A DNA stretch of 64,000 nucleotides from Liriodendron chinense (taxonomy: Eukaryota; Streptophyta; Magnoliopsida; Magnoliales; Magnoliaceae). Below, piece by piece: positions 24,301 to 36,821 of this stretch. Position numbers and translations under genes: made by a program. The DNA lies in the NCBI GenBank assembly GCA_003013855.2, contig PVNU02004113.1, positions 96,669 through 160,668 on the forward strand. The letters are read 5' to 3'. Every line of letters begins with the position of its first letter. The first letter of the stretch is position 1. The notes below the pieces were generated by a model that did no database searches, was not told the origin of the DNA, and worked only from the letters and a program-made list of their open reading frames with translations.

Positions 24301-25070
24301 CGATCTAAGTCACTCACACAAAGGAAAATAGTCAATTACAACTAACCACCCACTTTCCTCACTCGATGGACGTTAAAATCAAGGGTTAAGTGGCTGATTT
24401 GATAAGTAGGCCATTTATACTATGATCTAAAGGCTGAAATTCAACATGTATGGTTTATTTATGATAGATATGCATGGTATAAAACTTTACATCAATCAGA
24501 TCATGAGAACAACGTGAACTAGAAATCAAGGGTCTAGGTTAAAGTGAGTCATTTACATTTTTGGATACTTAAGATTTCATATTTATACACATTGGATAAT
24601 CACACAAATTCTAAGATAATAGTTTACCACTAAGATAATCAGTTTGGTACGGTTGCTTTCCCAACTAGCTTTCTCGATCAACTGCCATGGAAGCTCCTAG
24701 GTTAAGATCTCCATGATCTAATGGCCATTTAAAAAATCTAATTTTATGGCGTCGATACATACCTAAAATTATGCCTATATTCTGGATGGATTCGAAAACT
24801 ACCTCCCTGATTGATCAAAAATCACTAATATGGGAGTCCAAGGGTATTATCATAATTATTTTTAATTTGAGACTTTTGAAAAATCTAATGGTTTTACGAG
24901 GTTCTATGCATGTTCCCAAGCATATCTTACAAAAGAACCTATATCGAATTCATCACGGATCATTACTTATCACAAAATAAGTTAAAATTCTCGTTAATCA
25001 GGAATTTTACACATAATATGCAATACTATACTTTCAAAACTACTTCAAGAAAATCTAAGGCGTTACACTC
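24301..25070 (-). mobile_element. Remnant of a chromovirus-like LTR
   Basis: It is clearly similar to 62104-62876 of the LTR on the right side. It starts at the copia insertion point and ends ...GGCGTTACA, the complement of a TGTAACGCC LTR start. The left part lies beyond the window. The intact sister sequence reads GGACGATCTAAG across the junction, which supports CGATC as the copia target. Confidence 0.8.
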
Positions 25071-26439
25071 GGCCATGGACTTGTTTTAGGCAGATTTTGA
25101 GCTTGGCTCTTAGACAGTCCCAAGTCTGATTCTATGTAAATTTTAGACTATCTTTTAATTTTGGCATGTTTTAGAGGGCCAGATTTTGGCTACATTTTAG
25201 GCCGATGGTGGGCCTTAATTGCAGGCATGTTTGGATCATTAGCCATTTGTCACTTTGGTCTATTTTAAACCACACTTTTTTATGGCATTGGACAAAATTA
25301 CGGGGGTCAAACCTATTCGATTTTAAAGGTCTAAGCCCAATGAGGTGGTTAGACAGTTTATAGTGAAAGTGACATATATGGCCTAGGTTTACTCGACTCA
25401 TCCCATGGACATTAAGAATATCCATTACGGGCAATGGATTGGGAGGGGTCTAAGTTTCTAGAACTTGGTAGATACTCTTGTGTGTTCCACTAAAGTAGCC
25501 ATAACTAAGGATACCTATTGGGTCATAGATTCAAGGGCATGGTGTAAGCACCGTGTGTTAAGGACCTATGTGGTGACGTTTGTCTCCAAATGGGTGGTGT
25601 TCGACCCAAAGGAGTTTGCTTTCTGGCTGAAGCTGAACGAGGTGGGGTGGACGATGTTAACAACGTGAGATTAGATAGTCCATCTTGCCACAAAAGGTAT
25701 TGAAGTGGTTGGGATCATGTTGTTGATTCTCAGCCAGCCTCATATTGTGAAGACCACTCATGTGTTGCGATCTTAGCCCAAAGGAAAGGATTGTAATCAT
25801 ACACTGGGTTTCACACCAGATTTGATGATTAGGCCCATAATCCTAGATAATCTAGTCGACTGCCCCATTGATTAGATAAAGTTTAGTATAATAAGTATCT
25901 TTTAAATGATGCTTAAAGTTTAAATGGGTATTTACTCTGAGTTGTTGCACCTTTATATTACAGTAATGAACATTGGATCCATTCTATCCCAAATTAAATG
26001 AATTCATATCCTTGTCGAGCTTTGAATTATGCATTATAATCCACAATGCCACAGCACAATTGCTTGGTTTAAACTATTAAAGTTATATGCTTATGTATGC
26101 TTCTGTGTTTGTAGGAAGTAGAGAGAGATATCATGATTTAAATGCTAATTAGAAGAGCCTATGATGCTTAGAAGATCAAGTTTAAAAGAGCCAAAGATTG
26201 GAAGAATTAAAGCTTTGAAGAGGAAACGAAAAGATCAAAGTTTCAGAAGAAATAACCATTCGAGCAGGTCCACTGAAATTTAAGTTGTCTCTGACGGGTC
26301 ACTAGAAGGCTTAAGACTAGTCATAAACTAGTTGCGACTGGTCATAAATAAACTGAAATATGGAGTTTTGGAGCAAAGCTTACTAGACTAGGAAGGTGCA
26401 CTGAGACCAGTCACAAGCTAGTTCCAACTGGTCATTAGT
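25071..26439. other. Unassigned region between two chromovirus-like LTRs
   Basis: I find no retroelement domain and no convincing gene. An open frame at 25465-25668 has no recognisable motif. The part from about 26250 to 26435 repeats a motif around GACTAGTC / ACTGGTCATAA (an inverted-repeat motif), as in the U3 arrays elsewhere in the window, so it may be the U3 of another LTR. Confidence 0.4.
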
Positions 26440-27256
26440 TGTAACACCTCAAAATTTTGGCTCTCCTGGACAATACAATAGGCTAAGTTTTCGAGTGTCA
26501 ACCTGAATATGTTAGGGATATAGTTCCACATACTTATCTTTATTTCACAAATCCATCGCATTCATAGCATAATGACGGAAATCAAAATTCTTATTCTATA
26601 TTTTTCTACTCTATGTTTTCAAGTAAAATGTCTTAAAACCATACCAAACATAATGTTTCACTTCCTATCTCCATAAGAGACTTACTTCAAGTTCATATGA
26701 AAATAAATCTATCTTATAAAACAAAACAAATAAACATAATTCATTTTCACACCATCTGGCTTTATCATCCGCCATTTTCTGCCATGAATCTTCATACCTT
26801 CACCCTGCAAGTCAGGTTCATCTACTGGATCGTCACCTGCAATATCTGAGTTGGTGTTTTAAAACACCGCCCCAAGAGAGAGTGACTTGCTTGCAATTTA
26901 CTCAGTGATGGTTACCCCTTAAGATTAGCATAATAATATCCAAGCATAATAATCATATCCAAACAAAACATACATGAGAAAATCTTATTTAATTCAATGC
27001 ATGATATGCATGCTCTGGCTAAGGCACCCTAACCAAATGAGACGAGACTTATTCCAACTCTTCTCATTAGCTACTAGTGACAAGAGTCCACGATGAAGCG
27101 GGAATCTCCACAACTTCATGTCAAGAAACCCAGCCAATGGAGGTGATAGTTACCCACCACACTACCACAAGCTAGTGCCATAACACCCGTAGGGCTAACC
27201 CACCAAGTCGGGTCTTGTGAATGCATGATTAGTTTCACCTCTAATTAAGTAGTTTA
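26440..27256 (-). mobile_element. Chromovirus-like LTR, left segment
   Basis: It begins TGTAACACCTC and continues at 60550 after the Athila insertion, giving an LTR of about 3.1 kb. The coding remnant at 62913 shows that it is the 3' LTR of a minus-strand element. Confidence 0.75.
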
Positions 27257-28930
27257 TGTTCGCTCGACTCAAGTGTAAGGTTGCGATATAGAAATAAGTC
27301 TCGGTAAAACTGAGGTCGATCCACAGGGAATTAGAAAACAACTTCTAAACTATTCCACCAACTAGGATTGCAATAATTAAGAGATTCAATTGAGAGAAAT
27401 TATCTTAAATAGTAACTTAGAAAAATCAGGAATTAAAGAACTAAGGCTTTCAAGGATCCCCTTGTAGTAATCCTATGTCAATTCAATTAATCCAAGCATA
27501 AAACACAACTAGATTTGAAGTTCTATCTCTCATCTAGTTGGAAGATAAAGCATTAAACACTTTCAATCCCACTTAAGTTGAACTTCCAAGTTCTAGTCCT
27601 ATTCAATCACATAGCATTCGAAATCATAGCCTTTGAAGTAACAACCATGCCTATGGACTATGGCATACTTAAGGGTTACCATAATTCGAATCTAATCAAG
27701 AAAAACATGATAATCTCAGAGAATTGCAAGGAATCCATATCCAAAGCACATGAACTCTTATAAAAATTCTAAAAATATCAACTTTTTATGACTAGAACAT
27801 TTAAAATTCGAACTTAAAGTGAAGACTACTTGAATCAAACTGAACTAAACATGAAATTGGCTACAAGCTTCACCTCTCAGCGCTAGCTGAGAGATTCTAG
27901 CCGAGCATTGTCTCACTCCAGTTAGAACTCAATAAAAAGCATAAAAAGCATAAAAAGCATAAAAACCCGAAGTTGGGAGGGTTGCAAACGCTCCACGACG
28001 GCTTCCTTCACTCCCCACAAAGTTACTCAGCTTCTATGATGCCCTAGGAAGAGACCCTAAGTGCCCTTTTATAGTGGAGAAGCTCTACTGCATCGGAAAC
28101 ATCCAGAAATTGCGTAGCATTATTCACTACGCAGAGAAAATCAGAGCCAAACTTGGAAATTTCTAAACTGGGCGGATTGTCGATTGATTGCTCAGACTGG
28201 GTGATCAATCGCTAGTTCAAATAACTGTAAAAAATGCATTTTTTGGATCTGACGATTAATCAACTGGCTGAGAGATCAATCGGTCACTTCTGGTGATCAA
28301 TCGATCAGTGTCCAGCGATCAATCAGAGGGTGCAAAAAGTGTCTAGAGAGTTTTTTCAAATTTCTTAAAAATCTGCATTTTGGCGATTGATCTACGGGAT
28401 GGGCGATCAATCGCTCAGTCTGGGCGATCAATCACTCACACTGAGCGATCAATCGCAATTCTGCACTTCAGTCCAGCAACAATTTTGTCAATTTCTGCTG
28501 TGAGCGATCAATCGCTCAAGTCTGTCGATCAATCGCTCAGGCTGAGCAATCAATCGACGAATCAATCTCTGGATCAATCTTCAGAAACTGCAACTTTCTG
28601 CATTTTACTTTTATGGCCCGCAGCTCTGCACTTTGGTTTTTCTGGCCCTGTCAGGTCTTTTAACATGATTTCTTCTGTGTTTTTCTTTATTTTTCAACTC
28701 CTTCCATAGCTTCTTTCTTCTCTTTTCTCCCTCTTTCTTCTTCCTTCTTTGGTCCACCTTGGGCCTTCATTGAAAGGCTCCTAAATCCACTCTTTTTTTC
28801 CTCCAATTGGGTGAAGTCGTTCGCATTCCTACAATCACAAAACATGCATTAGATGTGCCTTTTAAACATGCAAACCATGCATATAATGTGATGTAATGGG
28901 CTGTATCATGTATAAATTGGAGGTTCAACA
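27257..28930 (-). repeat. Athila 3' LTR
   Basis: Ends TGTTCGCT...TTCAACA as read on the plus strand. The minus-strand TATA box CTATAAAAGGGCAC is at 28061-28074. A GCGATCAATCGC array lies upstream of it. Confidence 0.92.
28190..28560. repeat. Array of GCGATCAATCGC motifs in Athila U3, left LTR
   Basis: About a dozen copies of the inverted-repeat motif CGATCAATCG and close variants lie 120-490 bases upstream of the TATA box on the minus strand. The same array is in the right LTR. Confidence 0.85.
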
Positions 28931-30057
28931 CACCCCCCAACCAGCTTTTTGCTAGTCCCAAGCAAAACATGCGTGACACAAGTTCAAACCGCCAAAAACC
29001 AACTCTCCTTTAGAAACTATGTTTCTATCCATTCCAAGACATATAAGTGTACAATTCAGAAAGATGAGGTGATAGAAGTTGAAACCTTAAAGTCTCAAAA
29101 CATAATAAGTGTCCATATGAAATTCCCACTGATTGACTGATAAATAGAAGAACTCGAACAAATGCAACCTAGTATGCATAGTGAAAGTTCATCTCATGAG
29201 TTTCTAGGATTATCTTCCTCATAGATCAACTAAACTATGGATCTCAAGGTGAGCAGAGCAACAACAAGCCTATGATAGGAATTTTCCTTACCGTCCTTCT
29301 AACGGCTTTCACACTACGTCCCATTTCCGGCTTTAGTTACGGGTAGACCATCCCCCAGTTGGTAATAGGTAGCCCTTTTCGGAGTTTTCCACCATGTTTT
29401 CCATCATTCCCAATTTTCATCCTTCCTTTTCTTGTTTCTTTTACATTAGATAGGATTTTTAAAAATCCATATCTTTCGTTATTTTCCCATGGACAAGGAT
29501 GGACAAAGTACCCTGGATTGGTTCCTCAACACTTCAAGTCTAAGTCTAGCCAATCCACAAATCACATAATCCCTTCAAACCATGAAAATCGTGTAATGTA
29601 AGCTAGGTGTAAGAGTGTTCAAATTTTCTATCAATTACATAAATAGGGGAATTCACATATAAAACCATTATATTAAGAGAAGTTCAAGACTTGCAACATC
29701 ACTCACTTCGTATCTCCTTTTCTTATACTCGTATCATCTCGAATGCATAGAAATAAAGTTTTCTAAAAGAGTTTTGAAATTTTAGAAAATTCAAAAAAAT
29801 TTGCACAATATGATGCTCGAAATGTTACAAACTGCTAGATGAGGAATCTCATCTCACCCCCAACCAAATCTTGCATTGTCCTCAATGTAAAAAGATATGC
29901 AATGAGCATGAACATGAGAGCAATGGTAAAATACAAGAGAGTCAGAATAATATTACCTGAGGGAGTCGATCATGGAAGTCTGCAACTCCGACAACTAAAT
30001 CCACTAAAACAGTAAAACTAAAATGGAAAAACCAACAAAACCTAATCTATGCTATAC
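28931..30057 (-). other. Athila polypurine tract and 3' non-coding region
   Basis: The minus strand reads TTGGGGGGTG directly before the LTR (28931-28940), the polypurine tract. The remainder, up to the solo LTR, has no recognisable domain. Athila elements often hold an env-like ORF here; I see none. Confidence 0.7.
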
Positions 30058-31680
30058 TGTTCGCTTCCCCAAGTGTAGGGTTGCGATGTAGTAATAAACT
30101 CGGTAAGACCGAGGTTGATCCACAGGGACTTGTGTAGGAATTCACAAATACATCCAATAATATCTATTGAAAGCTAACAACCAGATTTTGTATGAATTTG
30201 ATGTGAGTAACAAAATTTAATTAAATTGAAGGTAAATAATGATAAAAAGGCACTAGGGGTTCAAGGATCCACTTGTAGCAATCATTGATGTTCAATCCGC
30301 TGTGGTTTCTCACTTTCTCAACTAGAATCGATATTAAGATCTATCTAACCAAATGATAGAGCTGTTAAACTAAACAATTTGTTATATGTAAGTCCAATGC
30401 ATAAGATTCACTCAATGTAAGCTAGGCTGAGCATGCTCAATTGCATAGGTCAGTCCTAATTCCAAAAGGTTCAGTTCACAATCATAACCATCCTCAAGTC
30501 CTGTCACAAGACAAGGCTAGATTACAATTTGAACTTGATTCAAATCACATGCACAGTCCATACACATTACAGAAATTCAGAAAAGTAGAACTTTGGTAGG
30601 AAGTCCCCACATGAAGATCATAGTACTAGAGCGTACTCCAATTCCTCGGATCATACAGGTCTAGACTAATGCAAACCAATTAAGAATTTAAGTAATTCTC
30701 CCAAACATCCATGAGTCATCATAAGACTAAGAAAAACTACTTAAAGCTTGTATAAACTTCAAACCATAGTTCATAAACATGAATTCCAAACTTAAAACCA
30801 GCTTAAAATGAATTGAAACATCTTAGATCCACTACAAGCTTCACCACTTAGCCTTAGCTAAGAGGTTTAGCTACTCATGATCTAAGGAAACATGAAACAA
30901 CAAAAAAACTCATAAAAATGGTAAAACAAACTAGGAGTTGTGGAACTCCGAAATCCACTTCCGTCGCCTCCAACCTCGCTTAAACTCTTATAAGATACCT
31001 TAGGAACGATCCCTAGGTGTCCTTTTATAATGGGGAGGCTCCGCAACTTCAAAAGATTCAAGAATTTGCGTAACACTTACGCAGTGCGCAGAGAAAATAG
31101 GCACCAAAATAGAAAGTATGCAGTCTGTACGCACAGCCGACCGGTCTTGACCGATCTGAGTAACTGGCCGACCGGTCACGACCGGTCGTGCCTCACTGGG
31201 AGAATAGTCCAGCAAGCTCTAGATTTAGAAATTCTTCTGGCCGACCGGTCTTGACCGGTCGGACTAGCCTAACCGATCGGTCACGACCGGTCGGACTGGC
31301 AATCCTATCAGTCCAGCGTGCTCAGCATCTGTTGGCCGACCGGTCAAGACCGGTCGGACCATCTCCCAGTGAGGGTCGGCTGACCGATCAAGACCGGTCT
31401 GGCTCCATTGGCCGACTGGTCAAGACCGATCGGACTTCTTCTTTCTTCTTTTTCTTCCTTTCTTTCCTCTACTTTCTTCTCTCCTTGCTTCCTTCTTTCT
31501 TTGGTGCACCTGGGTTCTTCATCCAAGGTTCTTAAAGAGGCTCTTTTATCATCAATTAGGTGGAGTCCACTCTCAATCCTGCAATCACAAAACATACATT
31601 CAATTAGTCTTTAAATCATGAAAATCTCGCACAATGAGTGATGAATTGGGGTTAGAATATGCACAACTAAGAGCTCAACA
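30058..31680 (-). mobile_element. Solo LTR of an Athila-related family, target TATAC
   Basis: Starts TGTTCGCT and ends CTCAACA, with the direct repeat TATAC at 30053-30057 and 31681-31685. No internal domains. Minus-strand TATA box at about 31019-31032. It inserted between integrase and the 3' region of the Athila element. Confidence 0.93.
31130..31435. repeat. Array of paired GACCGGTC motifs in solo LTR U3
   Basis: About six units of the form CCGACCGGTC-NNN-ACCGGTCGG, each an inverted repeat of about 23 bases. They lie 110-410 bases upstream of the TATA box on the minus strand. Confidence 0.88.
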
Positions 31681-31703
31681 TATACCTCCGTCAGACTAGG
31701 AGA

Positions 31704-32926
31704 TCAATCATCCTGATACACAGGATCATTCAGAGTGATGGACGTGTCCTCTGAATCAAATTTCTCAACAAATGGTTTAAGGCGTTGTCCATTCACTTTA
31801 AAACAATTACCATTTGCAGCATTCTCTATCTCGACAGCCCCATAAGGAAAATTTTCTTTAACAATATATGGGCCGGTCCATCGAGATCTCAATTTTTTCA
31901 GAAAAAGATGAAGTCGGGAATTGTACAAGAGCACTTTCTGACCTTCATGGAAGGATTTTCTGAAGATGTGTTTGTCATAAAAGGCCTTCATCCTACTCTT
32001 GTAAATCCTTGAGTTCTCATAAGCATCGTTCCGAATCTCATCAAGCTCATTAAGTTGGAGTTTACGAAGTGAGCTAGCCTTGTTGATGTCAAAATTTAAT
32101 GCCCGAATTGCCCAATAGGCTTTGTGTTCAATCTCCACAGGCAAGTGGCAAGCTTTCTCATTGACAAGTCTATAAGGGGACATTCCAATGGGGGTCTTGT
32201 AAGCGGTGCGGTGAGCCCAAAGCGCATCATCTAATCTTAGTGACCAATCTTTACGATCCGGCCTTACCGTCTTTTCCAAAATCTATTTGATTTCCTGATT
32301 GGAAATTTCAGCTTGTCCACTCGTCTGTGGGTGGTATGGGGTACTCACTTTATGCCTAATGCCATATTTTTCATTAATGCTTCAAAAGGCCTATTGCAAA
32401 AGTGAGAACCATCATCACTAATGATAGCTCGAGGCGTTCCAAATCTGGAAAGTATGTTTTCTTTGAGGAACTTTAAAACCGTATGATGATCGTTGATTCT
32501 ACATGGAATGGCCTCTATCCATTTAGACACATAGTCTACGGTAAGCAATATATAGACATGTCCAAAAGATGAGGGGAACGGTCCCATGAAATCAATGCCC
32601 CAACAGTCAAAGACTTTAAGATGTTGAATTGGGGTAAGAGGCATCATATTTCGACGGGATAATCCTCCTAACTTTTGGCAACGCTCGTATGCTTTACAAA
32701 ACTCGTGGGTGTCTTTAAATAGAGTTGGCCAATAAAAACCACACTGCAGAATTTTTACAGTGGGTTTCTTGGTGAAAAAATGACCCCCACATGCTTGATC
32801 ATGGCAAAAGGAGATGACGGAATTATGTTCATCATTACTGACACATCTCTTAATAATTTGATCTGGGCAATATTTAAACAGTAAAGGTTCATCCTAGAAA
32901 AATCTACGCACTTCCCTTAGAAATTT
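31704..32926 (-). pseudogene. Integrase, Athila element
   Basis: The HHCC region is readable between 32926 and 32648 (HDQACGGHFF, then CQKLGGLSRRN). The core has WGIDFMGPFP with the first Asp, SDDGSHFCN with the second, and GQAEISNQEIK with the Glu, so all three catalytic residues are present. A frameshift near 32345 and a TAG near 32282 break it. The C-terminal domain (31704-32279) is open, with ALWAHRTAYKTPIG and KLRSRWTGPYIV. It ends just inside the solo LTR insertion point. Confidence 0.9.
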
Positions 32927-34947
32927 TCATTTATCCTGTGCAGTCCAATGAGTTGGCATCGCACCTGTGGAAAGATAATTGGCTATGTCAGCGTACCATG
33001 GTGGATGGGTAGCAATAAAGAGTTGATCATCAGGGAATGAGTCCTCAATAGGTGACTCGTCAATGGAATTAGGTAGAACTAGGCGGGATAGATGATCCGC
33101 CACGACATTTTCTACTCTCTTCTTGTCCTTGATCTCCAAATCGAATTCTTGAAGGAGTAGGATCCATCTAAGCAAACGGGGCTTGGCATCCTTCTTAGAA
33201 AGAAAGTGTTTCAATGCTGCATGATCTATGTAAACAATGACCTTGGATCCTATTAAGTAAGGCTTGAATTTGTCCAAGGCAAAGATGATGGCTAAGAGCT
33301 CTTTCTCAGTAGTCGAATAATTGACTTGGGTGGGATTCAAGATCCTACTAGCATAGTAGATAACATGGGGCTTCTTATCCTTCTTTTGGCCTAACATCAC
33401 CCCAATAGCATAATGCTCTCATAGCACGTCAACTCAAAAGGTATGGACCAATCCGGTGGTTGCATGATAGGAGCGGTTGTCAACATGTCTTTTAGCTTTG
33501 AAAAAGCTAATTGACATTCGGCACTCCACTCAAATTGGTTCTCCTTTTGGAGAAGGTTACATAAGGGCCTTGAGATATGACTAAAATCCTTTATGAACCT
33601 TCTATAGAAACCCGTGTGTCCAAGGAAGGACTGCACATCGCGTAAGCTTTTGGATGGTGGTAGATTGGAAATTATATTATTTTATGTCCAGTCTACCTCT
33701 ATTCCATTAGACAAGATAATATATCCTAGGACTATTCCTCTCTGTACCATGAAATGACACTTTTTCCAGTTTAAAATGAGGTTCTTCTCCTCACATCTTG
33801 TCAAGACCAACTTCAAATGATTAAGGCACTCATCAAAAGTACAACCAAAAATAGAAAAATCGTCCATGAATACCTCGAGAAATTCACCCACCATGTCTGA
33901 GAAAATACTCAACATGCATCGTTGGAATGTGGCGGGTGCATTAAATAGTCTGAATGGCATTCTTTGGTATGCGAAGGTGCCAAACGGGCATGTAAAAGTA
34001 GTCTTCTCTTGGTCTTCTGGGGCTATCTCAATTTGATTATAACCGGAATAGCCATCTAGGAAGCAATAATAAGAATGACCCGCTAACCTCTCCAAAATTT
34101 GATCCATGAATGGGAGAGGGAAGTGGTCCTTCCTAGTGACCTTGTTTAACTTCAGATAATCAATGCACATACGCCAACCAGTGGTTACTCTAGTCGGTAT
34201 AAGCTCATTGTTAGCATTTTCTACGATGGTAATACCGGATTTCTTAGGGACAACTTGGGTAGGACTCACCCATTGGCTATCCGAGATGGGGTAGATGATA
34301 CCCACATCTAGTAGCTTTAACACCTCGGCTTTGAAAACCTCCATCATGTTTGGATTTAGCCTTCTTTGAGGTTGTCTAGTCGTTTTCGCATTTTCTTCGA
34401 GGTGTATACAGTGAGTACAAACCAAAGAGTCTATCCCCTCGAGATCCGCTATTGTCCAACCTATGGCTCCCCTATGCTCTTTGAGTAACTCAATCAACTT
34501 GAGCTCTTGGTCTTTCCCTAGGTGAGAGGCAATAACAACTGAAAATGTTTCTTCTTGACCCAAGTATATATATTTAAGCTCGGATGGCAATGGTTTAAGG
34601 TCAAGCTTCGGCGGTTTGATGTTAGATGGTAGAGGCTTTGATTTGGTTGGTGGCAATCTTTCAAAATGGGGCCTCCACCAGCTAGTACTAACTACCGGTT
34701 TCTTAATATTCAATGCTTGCACAATTTCACTAATGATGGGGTCTTTGGAATCCTCGAAATGTGCCAAGCATGTCTCCAAGCTTTTTAGTGGTTCAAGTTG
34801 GAGGAGCTCTTCTTCTTCGAAAGATTCGAGCATGTTTACCTCGAAGAGCTCATCGTCATCAACATCCCTATGCCTTTTGCCCAAGGGAACACATTCACCT
34901 CTAATATCATGTTCCCAAAGGATAATTGCATCACCCCGTTTTAGCAA
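32927..34947 (-). pseudogene. Reverse transcriptase and RNase H, Athila element
   Basis: RT spans 33682-34947 without a stop: RMCIDYLKLNKVTRKDHFPLP, FLDGYSGYNQIEIAPEDQEK and the catalytic EVFMDDFSIFG. The connection (33397-33636) has QSFLGHTGFYRRFIKDFS. RNase H (32927-33400) has NYSTTEKELLAIIFAL and YIDHAALKHFLS. Frameshifts near 33640-33680 and 33400 separate the pieces. The sequence is a clear Athila type. A long acidic N-terminal stretch with FEEEELLQLEPL precedes the RT fold. Confidence 0.92.
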
Positions 34948-35789
34948 TTGATGATTGCGTTTGATGTAGCAAGGAACGGGCAGCTTAAAATCACCGGTAT
35001 TTGAGTGCTAGCACCTATAACTGGTTGTGTGTCCAAGACGATAAAATCTACCGGGTAGTAGAATTTGTCAACTCGGACTAAAACATCCTCAACTATCCCT
35101 CTCGGTACACGGATGGATCTATCAGTGAGTTGCAATGTGGTTTTGGTGGGCTTTAATTCACTAAGACCCAATTGCTCATATACCGAGTACAGGATCAAGT
35201 TTACGCTCGCCCCCAAGTCTAGCAATGCACGCTCAATCCGGTAGTCTCCAATGATACATGAGATTGTAGGACTACCGAGATCTTTGAATTTTGGGGGGGT
35301 CTTTTGAGTGAGAATGGCACTCACTTTCTCATTTAGGAAGGCCTTTTGTTGCACATTATATTTGCTTTTAGTCGTGCATAGGTCCTTTAGAAACTTGGTA
35401 TAAGAGGGGATTTGTTTGATGGCATCAAGCAATGAAATGTTTATCTTGACTTGTCTAAAAATCTCTAAAATATCATGAGAGTTTGGAAGAGATTTTGGAT
35501 AGACCAATCTCGAAGGGAATGGTGCTACGAGCTTGTAAACGCGTTCCGTTTCTTGTGGGGCTAAGTTAGATCTGTCCTCATCCTCAAAATTTACCAGATC
35601 ATTAGGCTTGTTAGCCATCACTGGAATAGATTTGTCAATTTTTTTACAACTTCTAAGAGTGGTGATGGATTTGGCTTACTTCATATGTTGGTTTGAGAGA
35701 TTAGGAATGATCACTTCATGTACTTGCTTCGGATTGGGCTAAGGTTGGGCCGAAAAGGTCTCTTCCCTAGCATTTAAACATCCCTTAAT
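34948..35789 (-). pseudogene. Protease region, Athila element
   Basis: The segment holds IPSYTKFLKDLCT and the retropepsin-like motif ALLDLGASVNLI, with DLGAS in place of DTGA, as is usual for Athila. It ends at a stop after FLATSNAIINC (34941), and RT continues in an overlapping frame. At 35790 it is cut by the CTCAT insertion; the gag part resumes at 57289. A stop near 35740 lies in the gag-protease link. Confidence 0.85.
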
Positions 35790-35794
35790 CTCAT

Positions 35795-36821
35795 TGTTGG
35801 AACTAGGAAATGGCTCACGAAGGACATTTCCCTGAGAATGGTGTTTTGTTGCTCTGAGGTTCTGAGTAATGGAAACATTCATAGACAATCACAAGCATTC
35901 ACAAAAAAGGTACACAAGAGAAGAGATATCGGAAGGCGAATTTTATTCCAGAGATCCTGTGATCTTGTACATTTCAGGCCGTGATCTAGCACGAGCCCTT
36001 AATTACATCGAATGATCGATGACCCTTGATTAAAAGGCAGAAGACTAGTCAGCAAGGACTATGGTCTTAGAGTTTGTGGTCGTAGAGACCTGTATTTGTT
36101 TTGCTATGTACTGAGCCGTCTTCGTATTAGCCAGATGTCTATGTCCCATGTTTTGGCCGGAGATCCGGGTTGAGACCATCAGGGTTTATAACTGAGATGG
36201 ACGACTCTCGGCCCGCGCCTGTCAATGTAGGGACAGGTGACCCCGGGAAGTCCATTCTACAGTTGTGTGTACCTGCGTAGCTCCAATCGACGGATACCGT
36301 TTGAATGGGTAGGGCATCGACTGGTGTGTTGTGGCAGTTCATAACAATTGCTTTGTAGTGGATTGAAACTCTCTGACATGGTTTATCGTGATAACCATAG
36401 TCCCATTTATCTAGCTTTTGACCCAAATCGGATCACAGCTTTACAATAGATATACATGATGACATATTTACATAATTCTGGATGCTGGCGGCTCTTTCCG
36501 AGAAGTCATTCCATTCATCGCGTTGAATCGGGTCGAACCTCGAAGATATGCGATTTTGCTCGCTTAGAGATCCCGGAACGTCTATTTGATTGTTCCATTG
36601 CGTCCGGAATGCTCGAAATACCCAAACTAAGCTCAAACGAAACTTGCAAACACTTAAAATTGAGTCTGGCGCACCCGTAAACATTTGCTGTAATTGGCCA
36701 ATTTTTTGGGTGCGTGGGAGTTAATTTACAGGTGCATGGGCTCCAACGCACCCTTAAATTAAGGTAGCGGATTTTTGCTGAATTTACAGATGCGTGCGGC
36801 ATTTTAAGGGTGCGTGGGACC
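35795..36821 (-). mobile_element. Solo LTR of the Tat copy-I family, left segment (target CTCAT)
   Basis: The solo LTR covers 35795-57283 in four pieces, about 1.96 kb in total, with the direct repeat CTCAT at 35790-35794 and 57284-57288. Sequence from the start matches the LTR at 12936. It is interrupted by Tat copy II, another solo LTR and a TIR element. Confidence 0.92.

Noticed and set aside
25465..25668. Possible small gene between two LTRs
   Set aside because: 67 residues, no recognisable motif, no splice or promoter context.
28380..28709. Open frame with repeated DQS/RSIA residues
   Set aside because: It is the translation of the GCGATCAATCGC array in the Athila LTR; the other LTR gives a different broken frame.
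29359..29601. Possible env-like gene of the Athila element
   Set aside because: 80 residues, on the strand opposite to pol, with no signal peptide or conserved motif.
31130..31435. CRISPR-like array of short repeats
   Set aside because: Units are irregularly spaced inverted repeats inside an LTR U3 of a plant element, with no uniform spacers or cas genes.
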